From positions 129,186 to 193,185 of the forward strand of contig SSBO01000006.1 in the NCBI GenBank assembly GCA_005281725.1: a DNA stretch of 64,000 nucleotides, given 5' to 3'. This DNA is from Wuchereria bancrofti. Lineage: Eukaryota; Nematoda; Chromadorea; Rhabditida; Onchocercidae. The notes beneath the pieces are model-generated. The model ran no database searches, was not told the DNA's origin, and saw nothing but the letters and a program-made list of their open reading frames with translations. Positions 27,301-40,400 of this stretch are shown piece by piece (the stretch's first letter is position 1; every line of letters starts with the position of its first letter). The position numbers and the translations under genes are program-made.

Positions 27301-28789
27301 ATGTAACTTTTTATAACTAATAAGACTTTCATCAATTGTTTTTAATTTTATGTCTTAGAAACAAATCAGAAAAAAGTGAAACATCAATCAATGGATTTAT
27401 CCCCTAACATCATTTACGTTTCATTTTTATAGTGTTAATATAATCATTTATCACCAACGAAATGAGATGTATTTTGTAATTTTACACACCGAACATGGAA
27501 AGTGACTATGAAACCACCATCGTTAATCATTAATTACAAATATACACCACCACGATTAAGTATTGGTTCTCAGTACCTTCTTACTCAAACAAACTTTTAA
27601 GTTCACGACACTAGTGAAAAGTGATTACACATCGAATATATTTCATGCGCATTTGTCAAAAGATAATTGCATTCAGTTCTGCTTTGACATGATATATATA
27701 TGTTAATTAAATCAAAATCATTCATCTAATACGACTAATTCGAGCTTCAGTTTATCAAATTGACACCTATTTAATTTAGCTATTTCCTATAATTATAGAA
27801 AACCCTCAACCATTTAATTGGTATAATATGTAATCTCTATATATTTTAGTTATTTCAAATAATATGGCAACCTCACATTACTTTTCAATCTTATTTTAAC
27901 TCAGTCTTCGAAGTGATAACTGAATAAGAAATATTTGCCTTATTTCACAATACAATGCTATGGGTACTGTAAAAAAAATGGAAAATTTCTACATGTATAA
28001 CGAAAAAGAGAAACAATGAGAAAAAAAAAGAAAAAAGAGGAAACAGGTTTCTTTTCCTCCTTATTTTTATATTTTTTCCTATGAAAAATATTTTGGTATA
28101 TTTTTAACCGCAAAAACATTGTTATATCATTTCTAGTTATCCTTGCGTTTAAAAGATTCTAACATGGCAATAATCAAAATCATATCTTTCATGTGACAAT
28201 CGACTTCCATTCCACTCAAAATATAGGTGTTTGGACATTGCTGTCCTAAATATCTTTATTAAGATTAAAAGTGACTTATTAATCTACGCAATCTCATTTA
28301 TAAGTTTTAAAGTACCATTAAAGAAATTTTAATAAACAAATTTTGTTGAATGTTGATAGAAACTACACGGAATCTGAGCTTAATAACTGACTAAAAAATA
28401 TGATTTAAGCAAGAGGAATAAATTCTTGCAATCAATAATTTCTCTGAGTTTAAAGCAATGCAAAGTGGAAGCAAACAAAATAACAGTCTTTGTAAGCAAA
28501 AATGTTACTGGAAATATCATAATAAATACGTTCGAATAAGTAACTAATAGTTTATTAGACTAACTATTCAAACAATTACTAAATATAATTAACAAACAAA
28601 TTCAAAATGAGAAAAAAAAAACCTCGAATAACTAGATTAATCAATTAAGAATCAAGGAAATATATTAATAATTCATTAATACGCTCATATTCAATAATAA
28701 ATGAGCAACTAAATCAATACTGATTAATATGAAATTAAAAGCAATTATTAAAACACTTACCCAAAACCAAACGGATCGCCACCAAACAT
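21318..28789 (-). CDS. mlf: Myeloid leukemia factor (MLF) family protein
   Basis: MLF-family adaptor protein. Animal MLFs shuttle between nucleus and cytoplasm, bind 14-3-3 and chaperone partners, and affect transcription-factor stability (family knowledge). Minus-strand exons in order: 28789-28761, 23330-23224, 22937-22840, 22693-22548, 22375-22230, 22017-21878, 21684-21578, 21453-21318; 302 residues. Family hallmarks: N-terminal MFGGDPFGFG, RDMERMTHGMLSPFG, then the conserved core HSTMISFDGRNG...KTGDVKETRHAIRTGEDG, LTIGHTIGDRTHVIEK and AEAFDREFASRARR (residues ~90-190). This order matches the Drosophila MLF core. The tail (residues ~222-302) is acidic (DEEDDGD, DDEEDD) and ends with a basic KRRKGFFGRLFK, a possible nuclear localisation element. 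Exon 22937-22840 is the least certain: it uses a TTGAG acceptor and a GTTCAC donor, but keeps frame and adds a second DPFGF motif. Confidence 0.88.
23331..28760 (-). other. 5.4-kb first intron of the MLF gene
   Basis: This intron separates the 29-nt start exon from the second coding exon; the joined codon GG|G keeps frame. Inside I see AT-rich filler, a poly-A-rich GAAAG stretch (24930-25000) and a 2 x 52-bp tandem duplication (25305-25408). I see no nested gene on either strand. Its length compared with the ~100-300 nt of the other MLF introns suggests it may hold regulatory elements or an alternative promoter, but none is recognisable. Confidence 0.6.
25305..25408. repeat. Two exact tandem copies of a 52-bp unit
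   Basis: The unit starting AGTAGAATTCTAACCTGATT and ending GGCTTTAGC occurs at 25305-25356 and again at 25357-25408 with no differences seen. Each unit also contains a near-internal repeat (CCTGATTTTAG / CCTGATTTCTG). It lies in the MLF first intron. Confidence 0.9.
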
Positions 28790-31066
28790 GGTCGCGGAGT
28801 TGATGAATGAATGATACGAACAAATTCCTTCAAAATGGAGCAAATATAAAATATGTGAAAATATATAGTACTAATAACATTTTACGTTACAGATTAGGTA
28901 TTGCAAGAATGGCAACAAAAATTGTTCACTGGAACAAATATCATTATCATTATCATCATTATCGTCATCATCATCATCATCCAGCGGAAATCTTTTTTCA
29001 TTTTTTTCATCGATGTATATGTGGTGAACAGCTGTTTAAACACTAGTGAATCATGATGTAATGAATGAATATTAAGCACTATTACCACAAATTATTATCA
29101 ATATATATGGTAGCAAGAAATATCTTTGCAAATAATATCTGAGTAATTGTTAACTGTTAAGAAAAATTATAACTAATAGAAACAACCTCAAAGAGAAAAG
29201 GAAAAAAAGATAACTGAAAAATACCAAAACCAATAAGCAAAATCTTAAAATTTACACTAAACTCAAAAGTTTGTTTATTGGCTATCTATTAAATTAACAT
29301 TCTAAGTGCTCATACAAGACTATGTTTACCATGATATATCAACAGGATACAAATTTCAATATTTTAACTCAAAACACTGTCAACAAGATGTTTTACTCCC
29401 TTTACAATAAAACATTTAAATTCTCAATCACTATTAGACCAAATATAATTTAAATATTCTTTTTTTTTCCTTTTGGAAAAGAATGGAATCCAGAATATTT
29501 AAATATATACACAATTTCTCTAAAAAAAGAAATAGAATCACAGCTCTTGTTTGAGTATCAATAACTGCAAATGTTGAAGGAAGGAAATTGACTGCCGCGT
29601 CGACAAAAAAATAATCGCTGAAATTGTTTAAATATTTCCCCTTCTCTGCCTCTTTTTTTTCCTCAGACAAAAGTGCAAAGCATTTTTTATTTAATATGAA
29701 TCGAAATACCAAAGTATGGCAACTTCAAATTATGAAAACTGATCAGTTCAATGATTTTGCGGACAACAATTTCTTAGAAATCTCCGATTAGGTTTTCATT
29801 CTATAATGCAGTAAAAGAACTCTTATTCTGTAGACGAAATAATATCGACGAGGTAGTTTATGATGTCAGTCATTAAAATATTCTCTTTCATTTGTCCTTT
29901 GATTAAGTCAGCAATAGTAGCATATCATAATCAGCTAGGCTTAAAGTTTGAAACTTCTTGGGGTCTCTGCCACACTATCCATTTTACTTAACTTTCGCAA
30001 GAACTACAATGAAGTTCGAAAGTCTGTATAAAAAGTTGAAAAATTCAATCAAAGTCGGAAATAAACATCCTGAAATTGTAATAACTAAATATTATGAAAG
30101 TAAAAAGAAAAAGCACTCCTATATGTTCCAGAAAAATCAATTCTTAAAAACAGATACAAACAGCTTTTTCTTTCCTCTTCTCTTCTTCGTTTTGCTTCCC
30201 TATTTTTACATCTCATCTCCGTAACATTATCGACTCTTCTAAACACAAAATAGCTGATTTTTGGCACCAGTCAAAAAAGATTCAAATTTAGCAAAATTTT
30301 ATAACTGTTAATCAAAAGAGAAGATGAGAACATCCTTCAAGGGAGAACTTATGTGGAACGAAATGGCTGAAGAAATAAAGCTAAGAAAATGAATCCAAGA
30401 AAAAAAAAAGAAAAACAAGAACAAAATGATGATATATGGGATGGAATAAATGAATAGCATTCGAAAAGTCTTATCTTTTATCATATCACAAGACTTTCTA
30501 ATAAAATGCTTGTGGTCAATTCTTACAAAACATACAATTCTACACATAGTTTAATAAATTCAAGAAATACTGTTATCGACTAAATTAGTTAATTAAAATG
30601 GTGAAATTGAGGTTAATTTAAAAGAGAAAAAGTTAAACTATGATAACACTTATAAGTAAGCATTTTCACTCATATCAGAATGTTGGATTCCAGAACAATA
30701 ACAAAAGAAAAACCACCAGCAAGATTGGTTACCCACCACAGCAAACAACACGACACACGCGACTAACCAAATGTTGTCAGCTGGGTTGCTATCAACATAT
30801 TGATTGCTGAATACTGTAGAGCAAATAATCGCTGCAAGAGTCAAGCGTCCCAAATTTTTAAACGAAAGTGATTTTACGTGATACTTGACATATTGTCTCA
30901 ATTATTTTCACGCTATGACATGTGACTTAATGGGACTGCACTGACACGTTAATGGAACTGAACTGACACGTTAAATGTACTTTTTTTTGAGGAAAAAATT
31001 GAACAAATAAAATTTATCTTAAACTAAGCAAGGATTAAAAAAAAAATCAAGCAAAAAAAATGCATC
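28790..31066. other. Region upstream of MLF, no firm gene
   Basis: It contains the presumed MLF promoter/5' UTR next to 28790 and a short CAT repeat (28940-28982). A single isolated open segment on the minus strand at ~30730-30901 encodes a hydrophobic stretch (IWLVACVVLFAVVG) followed by a possible GTAACC donor. No partner exon could be joined, so it is not called as a gene. Near 30925-30975 the word ACTGACACGTTAA is present twice. Confidence 0.4.
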
Positions 31067-32500
31067 CAGTCATACAGTCGCTCAGTCACTCGGTCACTTA
31101 ATCAGTTGCTCGGTCACTCGATCACTCGGTCACTCGGTTGTTCAGCCATTCGATCACTCACCCGCTCACCACTCGATGTCACTCGGTCCCTCAGTAACGC
31201 GACCAATCGATCACTCACTACTCGATCACTCAGTCGCTTAGTTACTCGATCACTCGGTTGTTCAGTCACTCGACTACTCAATTATCCGGTTGTTCAGTCA
31301 CTTGATCGCTCGGTCACTCGGTTGTTTAGTCACTTGATTACTCAATCACCCGGTTGTTCAGTCACTTGATCGCTCGGTTACTCGGTTTAGTCACTTGATT
31401 ACTCAACCACTCGGTTGTTCAGTCACTCGACTACTCAATCACCCAGTTGTTCAGTCACTTGATCATTCGGTCACTCGGTTGTTCAGTCACCCGACTACTC
31501 AATTATCCGGTTGTTCAGTCACTCGATCGCTCGGTCACTCGGTTGTTTAGTCACTTGATTACTCAATCACCCGGTTGTTCAGTCATTTGATCATTCGGTC
31601 ACTCGGTTGTTTAGTCACTTGATTACTCAATCACCCGGTTGTTCAGTCACTTGATCGTTCGGTCACTCGGTTGTTTAGTCAATTGATTACTCAATCACCC
31701 GGTTGTTCAGTCACTTGATTGCTCGGTCACTCGGTTGTTTAGTCACTTGATTACTCAATCACCCGGTTGTTCAGTCACTTGATCGCTCAGTCACTCGGTT
31801 GTTTAGTCACTCGATCACTCAATCACTCGGTTGTTCAGTCACTCGATCAATCGACCACTCACCACTCGATGTCACTCGGTCCCTCAGTAACGCGACCAAT
31901 CGATCACTCACTACTCGATCACTCAGTCGCTTAGTTACTCNNNNNNNNNNNTACTCAATCACCCAGTTGTTCAGTCACTTGATCATTCGGTCACTCGGTT
32001 GTTCGGTCACCCGACTACTCAATTATCCGGTTGTTCAGTCACTCGATCACTCAATCACTCGGTTGTTCAGTCACTCGATCAATCGATCACTCACCACTCG
32101 ATGTCACTCGGTCCCTCAGTAACTCGACCAATCGATCACTCACTACTCGATCACTCAGTCGCTTAGTTACTCGATCACTCGGTTGTTCAGTCACTCGACT
32201 ACTCAATTATCCGGTTGTTCAGTCACTCGACTACTCAATTATCCGGTTGTTCAGTCACTTGATCGTTCGGTCACTCGGTTGTTTAGTCACTTGATTACTC
32301 AATCACCCGGTTGTTCAGTCACTTGATCACCCAGTCACTCGGTTATTCAGTCATTCGATCACTCAGTCATTCGATTACTTGGTTACTCGATCACTCAGTT
32401 ACTCGGTCGTTCAGTCACCCATTCACTCGATTGCCTCGTCCTTTAGTCAATGTCATTCACTGTCACTCTATCACTTTTAGCCACTCTGTTATTAGATCAG
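31067..32500. repeat. Minisatellite of TCACTCGRTCACTCGG-like words, ~63-nt higher-order unit
   Basis: About 1.4 kb built from 10-11-nt degenerate words such as CAGTCACTCGATCACTCGGT. Over 31300-31800 a higher-order unit of about 63 nt recurs: a TTTAG half (GGTTGTTTAGTCACTTGATT) followed by a TTCAG half (GGTTGTTCAGTCACTTGATC). A larger block with ACCACTCGATGTCACTCGGT occurs near 31160, 31860 and 32090. Eleven N (31941-31951) interrupt it, so true length is unknown. The plus-strand frames stay open because the words lack stops (TRSLGCSVT patterns). I do not regard it as coding. Confidence 0.92.
31941..31951. other. Assembly gap of 11 N inside the minisatellite
   Basis: Unresolved bases within a long tandem array, a typical place for assembly collapse. 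The array length given here is therefore a minimum estimate. Confidence 0.9.
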
Positions 32501-33094
32501 TTGCCTAATCAGCGCCAGTTAGTTAATTATTTAATCATTCAATCAATTGATAAGCTTATGATTCGATATTTGTTTATAAAAGGAAACATGTTTGTATCAT
32601 GTAAATGGTCGAAGATTTGAGTATATAGTAGGTATTGGTAACTTTACGGATAACGTAATTCATTTTAGCAAAATTGAAAATATTAAAATAATATAACTAT
32701 CTTAACTTTTTATCACTAGGTCAAAATTTCAAAACAGTATTCATCTTCAATTTTTTGTCATAAGTGAAGAATATCACTATCAAAATGAAAGATCATATCT
32801 GACAAATTTTTTTTTCCTTTGTAAAAGAAGTGATTAAATAAGTTCAAAATTATCTGACAAAGAATTGTATAATTTTTTTTTTTTTTTTTAGCTCAAACCT
32901 CATAATTTTATAGATTTCATCGCTTAATAATTTACAAAATTTGGTGTTATTTGTAGGGTGTAAATAATTTTTGATGCATAAATTAATAAGTTTAATTCAT
33001 TTTTAAATTTAATACAAACAATTGTGTAGCATCATAAAAGCCAAAAATAAAATGTTATTTTTAAAAAAATGTATGTATATTTGTGAAAATTTTT
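32501..33094. other. AT-rich spacer between minisatellite and SLC6-like gene 3' end
   Basis: There is no open reading frame of note. It must carry the 3' UTR of the minus-strand SLC6-like gene. No clear minus-strand AATAAA was found close to the stop, so a variant poly(A) signal is likely. Confidence 0.5.
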
Positions 33095-34417
33095 TCATGT
33101 AAAAATATCACGTCGCATTTCATAAATAGTTGGCGCATCATCATCATGATCCGCATCATTGTCTAAATCAGCAGTTGCATCATAAATTTCGGTTGCATCA
33201 CGTGTACGAGTTGGATGTGACATTTCCGCTATATTCCAACGAATTGCTATCACAATAGCAATCATAATACCACGAATAAAAGTGTTGACAAAAATTACTA
33301 AAAATGGTTGATAATTTAAACCCCATGAATGATTCACTGCTGCAATCCACATATAACCATTTAGAAAAGCCATTTCCATTGTTGCAACCGCTATATACAT
33401 CGTTAATCTGAAATAAATTCTATGAAAAAAAAAACAAAAAAACAAAATATTCATTCACAATGCCTAATAATGACATTATTTATTAATTTGAAAATTTTTA
33501 AAACACCAACAAATATAAATATCATGTATTTTCATAAACTATTCAACTATTATTGATCACTTTAATAACTATTTGTTATTACTCAAAAACCTACGAGTTG
33601 AATCAATCGATATTATTTTTTAAGTATACATCCAAAAAGAAGTATTTGCTGATAATTAAAAAACTGTTGATAATTACAATAGCAGGTAAAAATGATATCA
33701 TAAAAATATCATTTCTTCTTAATGAGTAATTTTAAATAATTTCATAATATTTTGCAGTAATTTTATAACCACATATAATCATAGTTAAATGCTACTTATC
33801 AATGAATCATTTTATTTAAACAAAAAGTAGTAGTGAAAAAGAAGTAAGACTTGAATTAACTAACTAACCTGGATGAATGATCCCATTTTTTTAGTGCCCA
33901 ACGTAATTCAATCAATGATAAAATATGGAATGTTAGGAGACTAAGAAATAATATGGTGCGGAAATTACCTGCTGCTGCTATATTAGCGCTATTATTAGCT
34001 AGACGAATGTAAAATACATTACTGAAAATTGAAAATTAAATGAAAAATTAAGAATTAAATTCTTAACTTTTATGCATATATTTCATTTCATTATTTCACT
34101 AATTTTAGAAATTTTCATCTTGTAGTTACAAAAATGAGAAAATTGTATTCTTTTGCATGTATTACATTGAAATTAATTTTAAAAAAGGTTATACTATTCC
34201 CTATAATTAATAATAATAATAAATAATAACAATAATAATGAGTTATTTATCAAATATAAATTCAACAAATAAAATTTTACCCAACAAAAAGGAAAAACAA
34301 AATGATTCCAATAAATATTTCAGCAATAAATATGATAAATAATGCAGTTCGATATGAAATGTTAAGAAAAGAGGTGAATATATGATGTGAGATCGGTGCT
34401 AATTTTGGAATCGTTGT
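33095..34417 (-). other. Exons 13-15 of the SLC6-like gene: C-terminal four-TM extension
   Basis: Exons 34417-34281, 34021-33869 and 33407-33095 encode residues ~574-773. Predicted membrane segments: ALFIIFIAEIFIGIILFFLF, ILFLSLLTFHILSLIE, MYIAVATMEMAFLNGYMWIA and FLVIFVNTFIRGIMIAIVIA. There is an NNS glycosylation sequon between the first two. The tail is charged (DADHDDDAP). No methionine occurs in the first two exons, so a separate gene starting here would need a start in the preceding 60-nt exon or an unseen exon. I do not recognise the family of this domain. Confidence 0.6.
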
Positions 34418-37400
34418 CTAAAAAAGGAAAAAATATTTTTGTACCTTACGGTCTTTTTTAATTTATAATATACAAACTTAGTTATTTTTTACCATTCAAG
34501 TATAATAAATTAATTTTTGAGTTTTTTTTTTTGGGCAAACTTTATTCAGCTCAAAATTTCACTGAACAATTACAATGATTAACAATTCTCATAGATCAGT
34601 TCATTTACAAAATGTTCACTTCATTAATTTTCCTTCTCAAATTTTCTTCTTTAATATATGTTTAATATTTGTTAATAAAATGATTGTATTCATTTTATTT
34701 GAATGAAAAATAACTGAAATTTAAGTTTTATAGAAATTTTTTTTAAAAACATCTTCATTTCCAAAGTTTAAAAAATAGACTTTTACCTGCCTAAGTGAAG
34801 TATGTGAAGTCCAGTCTGTTGTAGCATCCATAATTGTACCCCATGGCTGAAATATTTAATTGGAATTATGCATTTAAATTCAACTTTGAAATTAAAATGA
34901 GATTAAATTGCACAATTGTAATTATGATTAGAATAAAACAGTTTTGGAAGCATGCTTTAAAAATGAATTAATCTTTATGTAAATATGCACTGAATTTTAT
35001 TTTCAAAACCAAATTTCAAATTAAAAATCAGGTAAAAACAAGCTATAATACTGAAATTAGGAACCAAGTAAAAATAAGCCAGTATATTATAATTTCAATT
35101 GCAAATTGATCATTATCAGATCAAATAAATGCTTAAATTAATTTTGTAACAAAGGCTAACAAAAAAAAAAAATTGAGTCTTTTTACTGAATCCATTACAT
35201 TTAAGAATAATTTAGGATAAAATTTAAACATGATAATTTGAAAAATAAGAAAATATGCATCTAATATATAACATTGTAATCAAAAAATTTCCAACTAGAA
35301 ATATTACAAATTAACTATCAAAAATTTGAATTGATTTTTTGAATCAATCAAATCATTACCATTCTATACAGAAAAACATTAATGTAAAATGAAACAGATG
35401 CAAAAATGGTAATAATTGCTGCTGGTCCAAGCAATATCAAATATCCAAAGAATCGATTCAACATTTTAGATGGTGATATAAACGCTGTACCGTAATCAAT
35501 ATGTTTTTCAATATCCATTCCACCTATTAGCAAATCAAATACACTCACTAATTTTGCCTAAAATTTAAAGTTAAATTAAAATTTGAAATTTAAAACGACC
35601 ATTTAATCGTTTATTATTTGAAAATTTTATCAATTATTTTTATTGATTAGTAAAGTTTTAAATTAGAATGAATGTTTAAGCAGAAATTTCAAAAAATAAA
35701 AATAAATACCACAAGAAGTGCTGGTACTGATGTAAATAGTAAAATAGTATATAGAGGACTTGTTGCGCTAAGCAAAAATGCTATCAGTGAACGATTATTC
35801 CTGGTATTTATCATTATTCGTACATCGTTATCCAAATTATACCATCCTAATAAATTATTTCAATTAATTTAAGTTTATTTTTTAAATTAATTTTGCAGTT
35901 TTGAATATTTTTATACATCAACTCAAAAATACAATGAAAGAGCAGAATTCATTACATAATAATATAGGTTTGTTACTTTTTTTTTTGCTCTAAAAATATT
36001 CACGTACATATTCAAATTTCTCATGAAATAATTTTTGATTTCAATCTATAAACTGTTAATTGTGTTATCATCCGATTGTATACATCAAATTGGTATTGTT
36101 TCATCTTAGTTGAATAAAAATAGCAATAATTTCATAATTTCTTTCGAAATTTCCAAAAAAAAAAAAAAAAAAACATCAGCAGAATAATTGACTGATTCTA
36201 TTGATAATTTAAAAATTTGCTATATCAATCATATTTTAAGAAGCAGTGAAAAAATTCTATAAATTTCAAATGACAATTTAGAATTTTGACATTAAAGAAG
36301 AAAAGGAAAGGAAAAAACTTACCATAAATAAAGAAAACAGTAATAAAAAGGAATAATTGCGTGATTGAGGATTGTGAAACGTATTGCAACAACGTAGAAA
36401 ACGATGTACCCATCTTAAAATATTATAAAAATATTACATCTTTTAAAGATAAGTTTTTCACCATTTATTACATCTCATAAACATAAAAAATCAAATTTCC
36501 ATGAATAATTTTGAAAAGATTATATGAAATTAATAAATGTTGAAAAGAAAATTATCAAAATACTAATATAATTATAAAATAACTTAACAAAGCATATATT
36601 AAGAATAAGATAACAAAAAGTTAACAAATGAAATGCTAATCTCAATATAATTAGTTAAGTAAAAGTTTGGTAATTAAGTAATTAATTACTACATTGCATC
36701 TCATTAATAATTTTTCACTACTAAAGAAGAAAAAATAAAAAAAAATAAGAAATTTATTTTAAATAATAATAATACTAACAGGCATACAAAGCAGAAGACC
36801 TGTTATAGCAAATACAAAACATATCAGAGCTAATAGAAGTGTCCGAAATCGTTCCACAAATGCAAATTGCTCTGCGAATGAATTGTAAATGAATGTCAAA
36901 AGTACAATCTAAAATGATAATAATTAATAATAAACATTATTAGATAATCTATAATGTTGTATTACGGTATCATGTTACAATACCGCGGTTATGTTTGTAT
37001 TACGGTAAAATGATAATACAGTAGCCTGGCACGGTTTAATTTGTGTATTAAGGTACGGTAATATTATTTAATTCTCTTTTAAATGTTGTAATAAAGTACT
37101 ATGATACAATGTAATTATTCTATTTATGGTACAATATATGTACAGTTTTATGATATCACTTAAACTTTTTATCACTGAAATTATTTGAATTATTTTAGAA
37201 TCATCAGAATTACTTAGATTATTTCACGCAAGACTATTTGAATTTTTTCAGACTAGTCAATAATTTTTGTTTTTTATCAGCAAATGATAGTATTCGTATC
37301 ATACAATTAATAATGTTCCATGCATAAATTCGTTGAAACAAAGCTAGCTGTTTTAATTACAGTATTAAATTTTAAATCGAATGATGACTGAAATAATTAG

Positions 37401-40400
37401 TGTTGATTGTTTTATTGTGATATTTTAAAGTAAATAAACTTGATTTAAATAACCATGAACTTTAGCATTTACACTTTCTTGTTTCCTTTTTTTTTTGTTT
37501 CTGCTATATTTAGTTGACAATTTTAATGTCAGAATATTAATAATTAGTCAAAATTTAAATTCATTTCTATGCAAAATTTTGCTTGCACATTTCAATCAGA
37601 TGTTTTGTAATCTGTATAATAAAAAAAAAAATTATTCTTTTGTACAACATAACTTATTAATTTTTTAGTTTATATTTTAATATTTTTCGCAATTTCTTGA
37701 TTTTATTGTTGTTAGAGAATTTTATAAAAATTACTAACTGCATGATTTTTTTATTTACTTTATAAGTACATTTCAAATGAATGGATTTATTATACAAACC
37801 ATAGGTCCGATACAAGTATACAGAAAATTGGCAGTGTAATATATGATAGCCCAAATTGGTCCACCAGTAATTGTTGCAAAACATGCCGCTGCCGTATCAA
37901 ACGAAAATGTTTCATATGAAATCAATTAATGAAATTAGCAAATTAATGAAATTAATATAAGGCTTAATGAGTTGGAAGCAAAAAAAAAGAAAGGTTCAAT
38001 TTATAGAAAGGAAAAACAAAATAATTTCAATTAATATTTACTTATGGTTCTGCAAATTTAAGATGCTTCATTAATTCCTTTTTTCTTTCTTCTCGAAAAG
38101 TTTATTATATAAGCTAAGCAAATATGTTCATGAAAAATGAGATCTACTTTTTCTACTATGAAATTTTTATGATTAAATTTGCATAATTTGAATTTTTGTT
38201 CCGCCATATTAAAGTATCTTTTTTTTTTTCATAAACAAATATAAAATTTTCAAAAAATTTTTGATGATTCAATCCAACATAGTTAATTTAAATTTTAAAA
38301 CAAACCAGTAGCCGCATAACTATTATAAGCAGGCTGTACATTTGCCAAATGGCCATTGCAACCATCCCTCAAAACGTAAAAAAATGTTGGCGGTAACTGA
38401 AACATAGAATTAAAATTAAATTAAAATGAATTTTTGTTTGTAAATATTAGCTATTTATTATTCCTTAAATAAAAATTTTCTTCTAATCAATAAGCAATCA
38501 TTAATTATGCATTTTATTTCTTAAGTGAAATTATGAAATATTTTTTCATTTCTGCATACGTAATAGATTCACACTTATGTAATATTTTTATAGATTAAAA
38601 AATAAAAAAAAACAAATCAAAAAAAAAGAGGGAAATGCCACTTTGTTTGATGTAATCTCATATACATCATTCTCGTATATGTTAATTTTTTAAAGATATT
38701 ATCACAACATTCTCAAATGTGTCATTTCTATTTTAAAATATTATCACAACATTCTTGCTACCATTTTATCAACATTTTCGCTTACATGGATGATTCATTT
38801 TTTCCATATAATAATATCACACAAATTACTTTCTATTATTATTATTATTATTATTATTATTGACCAAAAATTTTAAATTCAAAAATGTTCACCAAAATTT
38901 TTATCATTTATTTTATAATTCAATAGTTGAATAAAATAAAAGTCATGAAATTCAATTATTTGACCAATTAATCTCTCTAATTTTCACATTTTCTTTATTG
39001 CAAATCATCATTTCTTGACAAGAATTGAAAATGGAAGTTAAAAAATGGGAAAAAAAAGTGGAAAAAAAAATTAATTAATTAATTAATTTAGTTCTTCTCT
39101 CTCTTTCTCTCTTTATGCTTAAAACAAACAGGTGAAAATGTTTAATTTATGTTTAAGCCATTTCTCTAATTTATTTACTAAATAATAATATAGGGGGAAA
39201 AAAAAAAGAAATAAAAATGGTTTATGCATAACTAATTGAGCCGTAAGAAGCGCTAAAGCATTCATTGGCATATTTCCAGTTTGTATACGACTTGATGCAA
39301 ATATTAAAATGCCCGTAAAAGCTGATGAATAATCCATTAAAGCAACTGTTGTACGAAAGAAGCCCTGAAAATGACGGAAAAAAAAAATTACATTTTATTA
39401 ATTTCAATTTTTTTAATTAATTTTAAACTTTTTTCTCTCATTTTTTTCCTAATAAAAGAAAATTGAAATATGCATTCGTTATATTTAGTAAAAAAAAAAA
39501 TCAAAAAAAGAAAATTAAAATATATATTAATAAAAGAAAATTAAAATATGCATTCATTATAAATTAATAATGATAGCAATTTATGATTGCACTATTTTAT
39601 CTTAAAATATATGAAAATAATAATGAAATGAAAATGGAAATGAAGAAATTGCTATTTGATTGCATAATATATACGGCAATTTTTAAATGATTAATCAATC
39701 ATATCGAGTAATTACTTAAATTTTACTAAAAATTAATTTATGAATTAAATTTTACTGCAAATAAATGATGAGTTTAATTTTCTCCTATAAATAAATAATC
39801 GATAGACTGAAATTTTTGCTTTATCATAAGTTAATAAGTTAATTAATCAATTAATTAATCCTATCAGCTAATAGATAAGCACTGAGTGAAATTTTGAACA
39901 AAAAAGCTACCATTTAAATTAAATTGTAAAATTTAGATTTAATTTGTTCCTTTTGTTTGTTGATTATTTCATAAAGTATTTATGAATTTTTTAATGTTAA
40001 TCTAAAAACAGCTCACTTCTTTCCACATTTGTTCTGAAGCTTAATTGTGTTTCTCAAAAAAAAAAAAAAAAAGAGAAAGATTGAAAATTTTCAATGAACT
40101 ATTAAAATAAATGCAAATAAATTTAATTCTTAATTCCGATCAGAATTAATCCAAACAAAATTAATGATAATTACAATAACGAATTATCTGAAGATAGCTT
40201 ACTACACTGAAAATCGTTGATTTTTTTAAAACTTTAATTAATTTGATATAATATTTTCTTTATTTTACTCTCTTTTTTCTTTCATTTATTTCTAAACAAA
40301 AGTATTATCAATTACAAAAAACTCAGCTTAAAAAACAGTTTCGAAATTTTCAAAAAGGACTTCAAATTGTTAAAAAGAGTTTTTTTTTTCTTTAAGTATA

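Noticed and set aside
31106..32508. Plus-strand open frames rich in TRSLGCSVT-like repeats
   Set aside because: They arise from the minisatellite words lacking stop codons; several frames are open, copies differ by indels, and there is no start context or splice structure.
34787..34846. A separate gene starting at the ATG in the 60-nt exon (MDATTDW) for the C-terminal four-TM part
   Set aside because: The exon continues the SLC6 frame exactly and matches the post-TM12 tail of SLC6 proteins, so one gene is the simpler model. It remains the main alternative.
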